Shown here piece by piece: positions 52,910 through 61,500 of a stretch of 64,000 nucleotides of DNA (position 1 is the first letter of the stretch; each line of letters starts with the position of its first letter). Where the stretch lies: positions 1 to 64,000 of the forward strand of contig JAHHHO010000007.1 in assembly GCA_019359315.1 (NCBI GenBank). The letters are read 5' to 3'. The notes beneath the pieces are model-generated. The model saw only the letters and a program-made list of their open reading frames with translations, was not told where the DNA came from and searched no databases. The position numbers and the translations under genes are program-made. The stretch is from Myxacorys californica WJT36-NPBG1. Lineage in GTDB: Bacteria > Cyanobacteriota > Cyanobacteriia > Leptolyngbyales > Leptolyngbyaceae.

Positions 52910-53371
52910 ATGCAAACTAGTCTATTCAATCTAATCAAACAATTTATTCGGCTTCAGTTTCCAACGGTTCGTCCAATTCAGACGGCTGACCTTGCTCAGT
53001 GGCTCGAAAGCTCGACTCAACCTCAGCCGATTTTGCTCGATGCTCGAACCCCGCCAGAGTTTGCTGTCAGTCATCTTCCGACAGCACAATTCATTGATTC
53101 AAACTCATCTCATAACCCAATTTTAGAAACGCTTCCAAAAGATGCTCCGATCGTTGTGTATTGCTCTGTTGGCTATCGCAGTGCCAAGCTTGCCCAGCAG
53201 CTTCAGCAGCAAGGGTTCGCTTGTGTTTTCAACTTGGAAGGCAGCATTTTTCAGTGGGCAAATGAAGAACGTCCTGTCTATCAAGCGGATCGATTAACAT
53301 CGCTTGTGCATCCCTACAACGATACGTGGGGTAAGTTGTTAAATGCTCACCACCGCGCTCAATGCCCTTAG
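52910..53371 (+). CDS. Rhodanese-like domain protein
   Basis: This 153-residue single rhodanese domain has the start at ATG 52910; the frame opens at GTG 52889. The cysteine loop Tyr-Cys-Ser-Val-Gly-Tyr-Arg-Ser near 92-99 contains the catalytic Cys, and Leu-Leu-Asp-Ala-Arg-Thr-Pro-Pro-Glu-Phe near 41 is the conserved N-terminal motif. Such proteins transfer sulfane sulfur or act as redox-linked sulfurtransferases. No signal peptide is evident. It is divergent from the FinO-like gene by 163 bp and precedes a glycosyltransferase gene. Confidence 0.88.
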   Translation: MQTSLFNLIKQFIRLQFPTVRPIQTADLAQWLESSTQPQPILLDARTPPEFAVSHLPTAQFIDSNSSHNPILETLPKDAPIVVYCSVGYRSAKLAQQLQQQGFACVFNLEGSIFQWANEERPVYQADRLTSLVHPYNDTWGKLLNAHHRAQCP

Positions 53372-53509
53372 AAATGCCGCTAGTAGTGCAGTCTAGCTGT
53401 AGCTGAAGCTATTCAATGGCTCAATGACTAGCGCATGTTTATTCATTAACTTCTAGAATTTAGACAAGTTTAATTCGTAACTCTACTGCTTGCAGCACCC
53501 GCTCCGCTA

Positions 53510-54286
53510 ATGTCTCGCGTCTCCATTATTATTCCAACCTTCAACGAATCCGCAACTCTACAGAGTACTCTTCGTCAATTGACGATCTTGAATCCGCCTG
53601 CTTATGAAATTATTATCGTAGATGGAAATAGCACAGACAACACTATTGAGATTGCTAAGCGATCAGTTGAACACTTTGGTTTAGATTGTCGTGTTTTAAG
53701 TTACGGCCTTTCTAAAGGAGTGGAAGGGGAAAATTGTAGGAGTCGCTCAGCTCAGTTAAATCACGGCGCAAAAGCCGCAACTGGGGATATTCTTTGCTTC
53801 CTGCATGCTGACACCCGAATTCCCGATGATACGATCGCGGTGATTGAGAAAACGTTGAATGATCCTGCGATCGCATGTGGTGGTTTTATCTCATTGATGT
53901 CTGGAGCAGAAACAACGCGCTGGGGAATCTCACTTCATAATGTCCTTAAAACCTATTATGCTCCTCTGCTATTTCGACCGCGTCACTTCTTCAAAGGATT
54001 GCGTTTGTTATTCGGAGATCAGGTGATGTTCTGCCGTCGCTCCGATTTCTGGCAATGCGGTGGATTTGATGAAGCATTGCCCATCATGGAAGATGGCGAT
54101 TTGTGTCTCAAACTCGCGAAAAAAGGACGAATTCAACAAATCAATCGCGTTGTTCATAGTTCTGATCGACGTGTTGTTTACTGGGGCACTTGGAAGGCCA
54201 CCGCAATCTATCTGTATGTTGGAATTTTGTGGGGAGTTGGAGTTTCAGCAACGTATCTCAAGCAGTTTTACGATGATATCCGCTGA
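53510..54286 (+). CDS. Family 2 glycosyltransferase, TIGR04283-like
   Basis: This 258-residue GT-A enzyme has Ile-Ile-Pro-Thr-Phe-Asn-Glu near 7-13, Ile-Val-Asp-Gly-Asn-Ser-Thr-Asp near 36-43, and Phe-Leu-His-Ala-Asp-Thr-Arg as the metal-binding DxD region near 101. The Phe-Gly-Asp-Gln-Val-Met-Phe-Cys-Arg-Arg stretch near 170 and Met-Glu-Asp-Gly-Asp-Leu near 191 are characteristic of the TIGR04283 group, linked in cyanobacteria to arsenosugar biosynthesis. One hydrophobic segment lies near the C-terminus. No ars genes are adjacent, so the substrate is uncertain. Confidence 0.85.
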   Translation: MSRVSIIIPTFNESATLQSTLRQLTILNPPAYEIIIVDGNSTDNTIEIAKRSVEHFGLDCRVLSYGLSKGVEGENCRSRSAQLNHGAKAATGDILCFLHADTRIPDDTIAVIEKTLNDPAIACGGFISLMSGAETTRWGISLHNVLKTYYAPLLFRPRHFFKGLRLLFGDQVMFCRRSDFWQCGGFDEALPIMEDGDLCLKLAKKGRIQQINRVVHSSDRRVVYWGTWKATAIYLYVGILWGVGVSATYLKQFYDDIR

Positions 54287-54930
54287 TTTAAGCTCCAATC
54301 ATAATCCAAGTAGACAATGGGTGTTGTCGCCGTTAAGGACTGTTTGAGATAGGCTCCAACGTACTGGGGAATCGATGGAGCAACGCTAAGAAAGTCTTTG
54401 CGATACCATTTCAGAATTTTGCTGCAATACAACACATTCTCTTGAGCGTCGTATCGAACTTTGTTTGGATTATTGATAAAGCGATCAGCATCTTCCTGTA
54501 GTTGCTGGCGCACATACTCTGCTTCATATGCCGTGTTTCGCAACAGCGGACAGCCAATTGATGCACAAGCGATCGCAAAATGAATGCGAGGTTCCTGCAA
54601 TGGTCATAGAGTTCGGTTCTCAATCTGAGCAAGCCTGTATTGCTGATCAAACATAGAATGGTTTCGGTGCATAAAAAACCACAGAAACGTAAACCAATTT
54701 GGCAATCCTAAAATTATGGATTGGATCAAGCGAATTGGATAGCGCTCTAAAATTTTATCAATGGTAAAAGCATTGTAGAGATTAATCCATAAAGCGAGTT
54801 GTTCGTCAACGCTCTGAGACTTGAGTTCTAACGTAGAAATCTGTGAAATCTATTGTGCGATCGCAGTGGGTTGTTCGCGCTGCCATTAGGCTCTTTCCAT
54901 CATAATGCTCATTCAAATTGCCTCTCCAGA
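54268..54930 (-). pseudogene. Decayed DUF547 gene
   Basis: The minus strand encodes a DUF547 protein in pieces. The conserved core Leu-Ala-Leu-Trp-Ile-Asn-Leu-Tyr-Asn-Ala-Phe-Thr-Ile is intact, as is Arg-Ile-His-Phe-Ala-Ile-Ala-Cys-Ala-Ser-Ile-Gly-Cys-Pro. But TGA at 54604-54606, TAG at 54850-54852 and TAA at 54886-54888 interrupt the same frame, and an apparent frameshift lies upstream of the last. The TAG replaces what is probably a Trp codon and the TGA what could be an Arg codon. The remaining open piece, 54268-54600, lacks the N-terminal half. It is convergent with the glycosyltransferase gene and overlaps its end. Confidence 0.8.
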
Positions 54931-55051
54931 TGGAGAATAGGTTTGCGCTCTCTTTGCCCTTCAGTAGAGGTGATTTAGCTAAGATTCAAGTAATTTAGTT
55001 TTATCATCAAGCTCACTAAAAGCTCTCTACATATTTTAAGGATTAAAAATT

Positions 55052-55315
55052 ATGAAATACCTTGGACAGCATGTAGAAATTACCGAGCAAGATCCCGGTT
55101 GGGTTGGAGTTTGGTGGCATGAAGGCGGCATGATTCAACTCGGCTACTTCACAACCCCTACTGAAGCATGGCAAGCTGTTGTAGAGCTGATTCAACGCGA
55201 TTTGGCGGTGCGATCGCTCCTTTCTGTTTTAGACGAGTGGCGCGATTACACCTGCATTGATGACTTAGAGTATGCACTTGGCGTTAATTCCTTAGTGTCT
55301 TTTGTTCTTGCCTAA
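55052..55315 (+). CDS. Small acidic hypothetical protein
   Basis: This 87-residue protein has an AAGGA ribosome-binding sequence about 9 bp before the ATG. It contains a Trp-Val-Gly-Val-Trp-Trp-His-Glu-Gly-Gly motif, then helical sequence with Thr-Glu-Ala-Trp-Gln-Ala. No known domain is recognised. Composition and ribosome-binding site support a real gene. Confidence 0.6.
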   Translation: MKYLGQHVEITEQDPGWVGVWWHEGGMIQLGYFTTPTEAWQAVVELIQRDLAVRSLLSVLDEWRDYTCIDDLEYALGVNSLVSFVLA

Positions 55316-55672
55316 TCTGTTCTTTGGTTGATTAACTAGTCATTGAAGCCAGTAGCTTCAGCCGCTTTCTTACTATCTTTACCATCACACTTGACTTAAT
55401 CGACCCATATCAAAGCACTATTCTGAGCCTGCCGTAGAAATTCAAGAATAACGACATTAACCTCGATCTTTTGCGCTTAGATCTGCAAAACTCCTTGATT
55501 CGTTGCGAATCAGTTCTGAGCGGATTCGAGAAATTATTTTATCGCCTCCGAAATTTTTCTCGTTTTGACAAGGAAGAAAGGATCAGAACTAGCATTATCC
55601 CCGCTATTTGTCTTAATCTAGTCCTGACAGATAGTCCTGACAGATTGATAAGCATTGGTGGGAGAACGAATA
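55316..55672. other. Intergenic region upstream of the YciI-like gene
   Basis: No gene is seen. TGAAGC and GCTTCA (55345-55350 and 55356-55361) form a small hairpin that may end the preceding transcript. A perfect 13-bp tandem duplication, TAGTCCTGACAGA, is at 55619-55631 and 55632-55644, 28 bp before the YciI-like start. Confidence 0.75.
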
Positions 55673-55942
55673 ATGACGAAATATGTGATGTGGGGCAGCT
55701 ATTGTGAGAATGTTCTCGAAAAAAGAGAGCCTTATCGCCAAGCGCATTTAGATGGGTTAGCCAAACAGAAAGATGATGGCGTTTTGATTACAATCGGCCC
55801 AACTAAAGATGTTACAAAGGTCTTTGGTATTTACGAAGCTGAAAGTGAATCGGCAGTGCGATCTCTTGTTGAGGCTGATCCGTTTTGGCAAAACGGAATT
55901 TGGACAGAGTACGAGGTCAAAGAGTGGATTCAAGCATTCTAG
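55673..55942 (+). CDS. YciI-like protein
   Basis: The start at ATG 55673 gives 89 residues; the frame is open from a GTG at 55655. The fold is the ferredoxin-like YciI type: an N-terminal Tyr-Val-Met-Trp-Gly strand, a Tyr-Arg-Gln-Ala-His-Leu-Asp-Gly-Leu helix and Asp-Pro-Phe-Trp-Gln-Asn-Gly-Ile. YciI proteins often bind small molecules and have a conserved His-Asp pair, probably the His-Leu-Asp here. Its role is unknown. Its 3' end overlaps the convergent cobK gene by 4 bp. Confidence 0.82.
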   Translation: MTKYVMWGSYCENVLEKREPYRQAHLDGLAKQKDDGVLITIGPTKDVTKVFGIYEAESESAVRSLVEADPFWQNGIWTEYEVKEWIQAF

Positions 55943-56730
55943 AGAAATTGCCGACAGAATTGTAAGGCTTGCTCAACATCGCTTGTCTGCTGGGGATAAG
56001 TAATGATTGGACGATCAATGATGATCAACCGGATGCCTAGCTGCCCAGCAAGCTTGCGCTTAATATCTTCGCCGCCCGGTGTGCCAGAAGCTTTGGTGAC
56101 AACGGTTGAAATTTGCCACTGTTGCCAGAGCGATCGCTCCAGTTCATACGTGATCGGCGGACGCAGGGCAATGATGCGATCGCTGCTAAATCCTGATTCC
56201 AACGCGGCTTCTAAAGCAACCGGAGACGGCAAAATTCGAGTGAACAGTGTTGCTCTATCCTGCCATGCTTTGAACAACGATAAGAACCGATACCCGATCG
56301 TGAGTAGTACTCGTTGCCCTTGCAGCCAATCCGTTTCTAGCAGGTTTTCAACCGTGTCTACGAACCAAACCGTAGTTTCATCGCTGGTTTTCTCACTCTC
56401 TAAAGCGGGACGTTCAAATCGCAGATAAGCAATGGTCTGAGAATTTACCCCTCCTAAATCATGCACAGCGCTAATGGCATTCTTTGAGATGTCAACCGCG
56501 AACGGATGAGAAGCATCTAATACAACACCAATATTATATTTCGTTAGAAAATTAGATAATTCTTCAGAATCAAGTTTACCAATATGAACTTGAATTTCTG
56601 GAGCAAAGTCATAAAGTGCGGTTGCGGATTGAGTTGTCACGGAAACGATACAGGGAAGACGAGCATGAGCGATCGCTTGTGCCAAAATCACGCTTTCCCC
56701 AGTTCCGCCAATGAGCCAAATCCGTTTCAA
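55939..56730 (-). CDS. cobK: Precorrin-6A reductase
   Basis: This enzyme (CobK/CbiJ) reduces precorrin-6A or its cobalt form in corrin-ring synthesis, using NADPH. The 263-residue protein starts with the nucleotide-binding Leu-Ile-Gly-Gly-Thr-Gly-Glu-Ser near 5-12 and has Asp-Ala-Ser-His-Pro-Phe-Ala near 73 and Thr-Lys-Ala-Ser-Gly near 211, all typical of the family. No other cob genes are in the window. Its start overlaps the end of a methyltransferase gene by 4 bp. Confidence 0.9.
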   Translation of the reverse strand: MKRIWLIGGTGESVILAQAIAHARLPCIVSVTTQSATALYDFAPEIQVHIGKLDSEELSNFLTKYNIGVVLDASHPFAVDISKNAISAVHDLGGVNSQTIAYLRFERPALESEKTSDETTVWFVDTVENLLETDWLQGQRVLLTIGYRFLSLFKAWQDRATLFTRILPSPVALEAALESGFSSDRIIALRPPITYELERSLWQQWQISTVVTKASGTPGGEDIKRKLAGQLGIRLIIIDRPIITYPQQTSDVEQALQFCRQFL

Positions 56731-57407
56731 AACGAGACTTTGTAGAGTTCAAACAGTTCACCCGAGTGCGTTTTCAAAATCTTTCCGCCTTCAGAGCCAA
56801 TCATTTTCCGCCACTCGTCTAGCGGCTCTAGAAAGACTTCTGCGTTGGAATAGGTTTCCAAAATTGCCCAACTTTCGGCAAGTTCGGCATCCGGGTTCAA
56901 TACATCGAACACGAAAACGCCGCCCGGTTTGAGGACTCGTCGAACCTCAGATAATACTAACTTCCAATAGTCAAGAGGGTAATAGCAACTGAATCCGGTC
57001 GAGATCGCCAGATCAAACTGCTTTGCCTCGTACTGCAAATCGTGAGCTGCGCCAAGTTTGACGCCTTTGAACAACTTTGAGTTGAGCTGCGGGGCGCGAG
57101 CATTCAATGCCTCACGAGCCACGGTGCTAACTTCCTGACCATAGAAAAAAGCGTTCCAGTCCCGCCAATCATAAATCAGAAAACTAACCCCGCAGCCAAT
57201 GTCGAGACAATGCTGATTCTTCTGCGGCTGAGCAAGCTGCCAAAACGGAGAGGTGAGCTTTGCTTGCAGCAACCCTGACACCCGTTCTCGAAAGATAGGC
57301 ATCGCCTGAACCTCATCCGGCAGATCAGCTGACTCACCTCGATATTCTCGATTGAAGCGATCGGCAACCGCACTAATTTGCGTTTGCCAGTCTAGTGAAT
57401 GTTGCAA
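56727..57407 (-). CDS. Class I SAM-dependent methyltransferase
   Basis: This 226-residue protein has motif I Cys-Leu-Asp-Ile-Gly-Cys-Gly-Val-Ser near 70 and the acidic and aromatic loops of the fold, with Phe-Asp-Leu-Ala-Ile-Ser-Thr-Gly-Phe-Ser near 132 and Leu-Lys-Pro-Gly-Gly-Val-Phe near 159. The substrate is unknown. It is cotranscribed with cobK (4-bp overlap) and with a 58-residue upstream protein (4-bp gap). Despite the cobK neighbour it does not resemble the cobalamin C-methyltransferases, which have a different fold. Confidence 0.85.
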   Translation of the reverse strand: MQHSLDWQTQISAVADRFNREYRGESADLPDEVQAMPIFRERVSGLLQAKLTSPFWQLAQPQKNQHCLDIGCGVSFLIYDWRDWNAFFYGQEVSTVAREALNARAPQLNSKLFKGVKLGAAHDLQYEAKQFDLAISTGFSCYYPLDYWKLVLSEVRRVLKPGGVFVFDVLNPDAELAESWAILETYSNAEVFLEPLDEWRKMIGSEGGKILKTHSGELFELYKVSF

Positions 57408-57411
57408 CGTC

Positions 57412-57588
57412 TTAGCCCTTCAGTGCTTTGGTAAAATTCTGACGGTAAGATTTATTCAACACCAGAACGGGCCACAATGCCGTCAAATACAGCTTTCCTT
57501 GACTAAAATTAGTGCGTCGAAAGCCCGACCAGAACTTGAACGCACCCACCACATACACGACCAGTAATGAAAAAACAAGAAAGTTCAT
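57412..57588 (-). CDS. 58-residue membrane-anchored protein
   Basis: This is a short gene. From ATG 57588 the product has an N-terminal hydrophobic helix (about 2-19), then Trp-Ser-Gly-Phe-Arg-Arg-Thr-Asn-Phe and Leu-Trp-Pro-Val-Leu, then a basic tail with Asn-Lys-Ser-Tyr-Arg-Gln-Asn-Phe. GAGGG lies about 7 bp upstream. I recognise it as resembling small conserved cyanobacterial proteins of unknown function. It ends 4 bp before the methyltransferase gene, so the three minus-strand genes form an operon. Confidence 0.75.
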   Translation of the reverse strand: MNFLVFSLLVVYVVGAFKFWSGFRRTNFSQGKLYLTALWPVLVLNKSYRQNFTKALKG

Positions 57589-58082
57589 CTTCTAACCCTC
57601 GCGGTTCCTTCGGAATTTGCACTGTTTTGCACTGTGCGCTAATCGCACAACGTTCTTCAATGTGCGATTAGCGCAGAACGTTCTTTAAATTTTAGCAATC
57701 CTAATTTGCATACTGGTAGAGGATGACAAATCACACGTTGCTAATCAAGGGTTATACACCGTAAACCAATCAAACTTTTAATAAAAATTGTTAGATTCAA
57801 GACTAGATACCGTCAGGCAGGGTCAAATAAGGTTAAGAACACGCCAGGTTTTGTCTCTTGGCAGATATCAGACTTTTGAGTTTAGTAGGACACTATTAAA
57901 ACCCTGTCACATAAAACCACGGATTGGAGCAGGTGAGAGAAGCTACCGCAGGAATTTGCCTCCAACCTGTTGACCTTCACCTTAATCTCTACCTCTCTTT
58001 GATTGATCTCTGTTTCTTTACTCTATAGATCTTTAGATCTTTACCTCTCTATAAGTTAAACGCGCACCTACAAGGAGATGAT
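57589..58082. other. Divergent intergenic region upstream of the GDP-mannose pyrophosphorylase-like gene
   Basis: This 494-bp non-coding region contains a perfect inverted repeat at 57635-57675 and a double AGATCTTT at 58027-58042. The segment 57900-57980 can fold locally (CAGGT...ACCTG), but I recognise no known riboswitch, SRP RNA, RNase P or tRNA. The leader directly before 58083 contains AAGGAG, the ribosome-binding site. Confidence 0.65.
57635..57675. promoter_or_regulatory. Perfect 15-bp inverted repeat with internal GTTCTT direct repeat
   Basis: TGCGCTAATCGCACA (57635-57649) and its exact reverse complement (57661-57675) are separated by 11 bp. AACGTTCTT occurs in the loop and again directly after the right arm. 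It lies 47 bp upstream of the 58-residue protein gene, so it may be an operator for the methyltransferase/cobK operon or a stable hairpin. Confidence 0.55.
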
Positions 58083-60623
58083 ATGCGAGCAGTGCTAATG
58101 GCAGGTGGTTCAGGAACGCGACTTCGACCGCTAACGTGTGATCTGCCAAAACCAATGGTTCCGATCCTCAATCGCCCCATTGCAGAGCATATTATCAATC
58201 TATTAAAACGACATCGAATTCGAGAGGTGATTGCGACGCTACATTACCTGCCCGATGTCATGCGCGATTACTTCCAGGATGGAAGCGACTTTGGGGTACA
58301 GATAACCTATGCGGTTGAAGAAGACCAGCCTCTTGGAACCGCAGGCTGTGTCAGAAACATTATTGAATTACTAGATGGAACCTTTCTGGTCATCAGTGGC
58401 GATAGCATCACCGATTTTGATCTCAGTGCCGCGATCGAGTTTCACCAGCGCAAAGGATCAAAAGCCACCATCGTTCTCACGCGTGTTCCCAACCCAATCG
58501 AATTCGGTGTCGTAATCACTGATGAAAATTATCGGATTAGCCGCTTCTTAGAAAAACCGTCCACCAGCGAAGTGTTCTCGGACACCGTAAATACAGGCAT
58601 TTACATTCTTGAGCCTGAAGTGTTGGAGTATCTGCCCCCCAATCAAGAAGCTGATTTTTCCAAGGACTTGTTTCCCATTTTGCTTGCGAAAAACGAACCT
58701 ATGTTTGGCTACATTGCAGATGGGTACTGGTGTGACGTTGGACATTTAGATGCCTACCGGGAAGCGCAGTATGACGGATTATTGCGCAAAGTGAATTTGA
58801 ACTTTGTCTACACCGAGCGATCTCCCGGATTATGGGTGGGCGAAAACACTTTTATCGATTCCACGGCCAAGATCGAAACGCCCGCCATTATTGGCAATAA
58901 TTGCCGGATTGGGTCAAGAGTTACCATTGATGCCGGAACTACGATCGGCGACAACGTGACGATCGGAGCAGACGCCGATCTAAAGCGTCCGATCATTTGG
59001 AATGGCGCAATGATTGGCGATGAGGTCAATCTGCGGGCCTGTGTCGTAGCACGTGGGGCGAGAATTGATCGTCGGGCACATGTGCTAGAGGGTGCGGTCG
59101 TCGGATCGCTTTCCAGTGTGGGAGAAGAAGCGCTCATCAGTCCCCAAGTGCGCGTGTGGCCCAGTAAAAGCGTTGAATCAGGTGCAACCTTAAACACCAA
59201 CCTGATTTGGGGATACACGGCGCATCGCAATTTGTTTGGGCAACGTGGCGTTTCAGGATTGGCAAACGTCGATGTGATTCCAGAGTTTGCAGTCAAGTTA
59301 GGTGCGGCGTATGGCTCAACCTTAAAGCCCAGATCACAGGTATCAGTGTCGCGGGATCAACGCACGATTTCGCGGATGGTGTCGCGATCGCTGATTGCCG
59401 GATTAATGTCGGTCGGCATCCATGTTCAGAATCTAGAAGCGACTTCCATTCCCGTCGCCCGTTCTGTCGCTCCGACGTTGGGCGTTGCGGGCGGCATTCA
59501 TGTCCGCGTTCATCCCGACAAATCTGATCACATTTTGATCGAATTTTTCAACCCAAAAGGCATTAATTTATCCAAAGGGGCAGAAAAGAAAATTGAGGGC
59601 GCATTTTTTAAGGAAGATTTCCGGCGTGCCCCGATTCAAGAAATTGGCAACGTCGCGACTGTGACTCACGCGATCGAGCTTTACAGTCGCGGCTTTGAGA
59701 AGCATCTCAATCTCAAAGCCGTTCAGCACAGCAGCTCAAAAGTTGTGATCGACTATGCCTACGCTGTGTCAGGAGCCGTGTTGCCGCAACTCCTCGCCAA
59801 GTTTGGCTGTGATGCGGTGGTGCTGAATGCCAGCTTGACCCAAACGGCTCCAACGATGGCCGACCGAGAAAGTCTGCTGAATCAGTTAGGACATGTGGTG
59901 GAAGCCCTAAAAGCTACCTTTGGCGTTCAAGTGTCGGCAAACGGAGAGCAGTTAATTCTGGTGGATGAAACGGGCAGTCCGATTCGCGGAGAGACGTTGA
60001 CGGCACTCATGGTTGATATGATTCTCACCTCAAATCCGCGTGGTACGGTTGTCGTTCCAGTTCATGCCTCTAGTGCAGTCGAAATGATTGCTCGTCGCCA
60101 CGATGCCAAAGTTATCCGTACAAAGGCGAATCCCACCTCCTTGATGGAAACCTGCTACTCCAACTCCAACACGGTGTTGGGAGGTAGTGGAGAAATGGGC
60201 TTTATCTTTCCGCAGCTGCATCCCGGTTTTGATGCCATGTTTTGCATTGCCAAGCTGATAGAAACGCTGACATTGCAAGAACGCACCCTCGCCGAAATTC
60301 GCTCTGAGTGTCCCCGTGTCTCTCACAAAGCCTACTCAGTGCGCTGTCCTTGGACGGTCAAAGGTGCGCTGATGCGACACTTGGTCGAAACTCATGCGAC
60401 TGAAGATTTGGAATTGATTGATGGAGTGAAGATTTTCAATCATCAGCGCGATAGTTGGGTCTTGATTTTGCCCGATGCAGGTGAACCCATAGTTCACATT
60501 TACGCCAATAGTAGCGATCGCGGTTGGGTGGATGAAACGTTGAGAGAATATCGGCTGCGGGTGCAAGAATTTGTCTATCACGAGCAGGGTGTGGAAGAGA
60601 TTCGAGTAGAAAAAGTGTACTAG
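58083..60623 (+). CDS. Mannose-1-phosphate guanylyltransferase with degenerate phosphomannomutase domain
   Basis: This 846-residue fusion starts with a nucleotidyltransferase (1-235) carrying Gly-Gly-Ser-Gly-Thr-Arg-Leu-Arg-Pro-Leu-Thr, Lys-Pro-Met-Val-Pro and Gly-Asp-Ser. A hexapeptide-repeat region (about 255-375) follows, then a phosphohexomutase-like domain (about 385-846). The mutase part lacks the active-site Ser-His-Asn-Pro and the Asp-Gly-Asp-x-Asp-Arg metal loop, so it is probably non-catalytic. Such proteins make GDP-mannose, or NDP-sugars of similar type, for polysaccharide synthesis. AAGGAG lies 5-6 bp before the ATG. Similar long proteins occur in other cyanobacteria; the exact sugar is uncertain. 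Confidence 0.88.
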   Translation: MRAVLMAGGSGTRLRPLTCDLPKPMVPILNRPIAEHIINLLKRHRIREVIATLHYLPDVMRDYFQDGSDFGVQITYAVEEDQPLGTAGCVRNIIELLDGTFLVISGDSITDFDLSAAIEFHQRKGSKATIVLTRVPNPIEFGVVITDENYRISRFLEKPSTSEVFSDTVNTGIYILEPEVLEYLPPNQEADFSKDLFPILLAKNEPMFGYIADGYWCDVGHLDAYREAQYDGLLRKVNLNFVYTERSPGLWVGENTFIDSTAKIETPAIIGNNCRIGSRVTIDAGTTIGDNVTIGADADLKRPIIWNGAMIGDEVNLRACVVARGARIDRRAHVLEGAVVGSLSSVGEEALISPQVRVWPSKSVESGATLNTNLIWGYTAHRNLFGQRGVSGLANVDVIPEFAVKLGAAYGSTLKPRSQVSVSRDQRTISRMVSRSLIAGLMSVGIHVQNLEATSIPVARSVAPTLGVAGGIHVRVHPDKSDHILIEFFNPKGINLSKGAEKKIEGAFFKEDFRRAPIQEIGNVATVTHAIELYSRGFEKHLNLKAVQHSSSKVVIDYAYAVSGAVLPQLLAKFGCDAVVLNASLTQTAPTMADRESLLNQLGHVVEALKATFGVQVSANGEQLILVDETGSPIRGETLTALMVDMILTSNPRGTVVVPVHASSAVEMIARRHDAKVIRTKANPTSLMETCYSNSNTVLGGSGEMGFIFPQLHPGFDAMFCIAKLIETLTLQERTLAEIRSECPRVSHKAYSVRCPWTVKGALMRHLVETHATEDLELIDGVKIFNHQRDSWVLILPDAGEPIVHIYANSSDRGWVDETLREYRLRVQEFVYHEQGVEEIRVEKVY

Positions 60624-60728
60624 TTTCTTCCGGGTTTGGAGCTGAAATTTGTAGAATAGAACTACGCAATAGGCAGTAGAATAAACGCTTGCGATTTTGA
60701 CTCCATTCACCCATCCCCGTATTGTTCT

Positions 60729-61172
60729 ATGAATAGCTGCATTCTTCTCGCCGAAATTATTGAAGCACCCCAACTGCGCTACACCTCCGACAACCAAACC
60801 CCGATCACGGAAATGCAGGTGCAATTTGCGGGGCTGCGCCCTGAAGATCCGCCCGCTACGGTAAAAGCGGTAGGGTGGGGCAACATGGCGCAAGAGATTC
60901 AAGGTAACTATCACCAAGGCGATCGCGTCATTCTTGAAGGTCGGCTTGGTATGAACACGGTCGATCGTCCTGAAGGCTTTAAGGAGAAGCGGGCAGAGTT
61001 GACGATTCAGAAAATCTACAGTTTAGATGGGGCATCAATCGGATCGGTTTCCAGTGCATCTGCTCCTGCACCTGCTCCAAGCGCTCCTCCCACTGCTAAG
61101 CCCAAAGCCACAAAAGCACCTGCTGCACCTGCTCCAGTCGATCAACCCGAACTTGATGACATTCCCTTCTAA
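60729..61172 (+). CDS. ssb: Single-stranded DNA-binding protein
   Basis: This 147-residue protein has an OB-fold domain at 1-100 with Val-Gly-Trp-Gly and Val-Ile-Leu-Glu-Gly-Arg-Leu. An Ala/Pro/Ser-rich disordered linker (105-138) follows, and the acidic tip Asp-Asp-Ile-Pro-Phe contacts repair and replication partners. It is short compared with E. coli SSB, which is normal here. Confidence 0.92.
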   Translation: MNSCILLAEIIEAPQLRYTSDNQTPITEMQVQFAGLRPEDPPATVKAVGWGNMAQEIQGNYHQGDRVILEGRLGMNTVDRPEGFKEKRAELTIQKIYSLDGASIGSVSSASAPAPAPSAPPTAKPKATKAPAAPAPVDQPELDDIPF

Positions 61173-61500
61173 AGCTGTGGAATCCTGTATTGTGGCGAGA
61201 ATTGGAGATGAACTCATGAGATCGGGTAGTAAGGAGCAGAAACTCGCTCGGATGCATAAGAGCAACAGCGAAGCCCTCAGTGATCTCATCTAGCAAAATG
61301 ATGAACTTGTCAAGTCGTTCCCCACTCGTCTTAGTCTTCGTAATTGTTGCAGTGAAAGGCTTTGGGCTTCTATCTTCTGCAAAGTAACGTTTTCTACGCA
61401 AAGGTAGAGCGCGATCGCAGGGCCTCTCTCTCACCGTACAGATACAATTCTTCTAGGTATGACCTAAAGTAGCGCCATAGGACACTACGAGAGGACAGGT
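61173..61500. other. Intergenic region downstream of ssb
   Basis: No confident gene is seen. ATGAGATC (61216-61223) and GATCTCAT (61282-61289) close a 58-base interval that could fold as a structured RNA; the DNA may also be a decayed gene. A minus-strand frame at 61096-61434 gives a plausible-looking stretch around 61200-61390, but it starts without a ribosome-binding site and runs antisense into ssb. Confidence 0.5.

Noticed and set aside
57780-58082. Riboswitch or stable RNA in the leader of the GDP-mannose pyrophosphorylase-like gene
   Set aside because: Local pairing exists, but I could not match the conserved cores of the known cyanobacterial riboswitches, SRP RNA, RNase P RNA or a tRNA.
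61096-61434. Minus-strand frame overlapping the ssb end
   Set aside because: Part of it looks protein-like, but it lacks a convincing start and ribosome-binding site and runs antisense into ssb. A decayed gene cannot be excluded.
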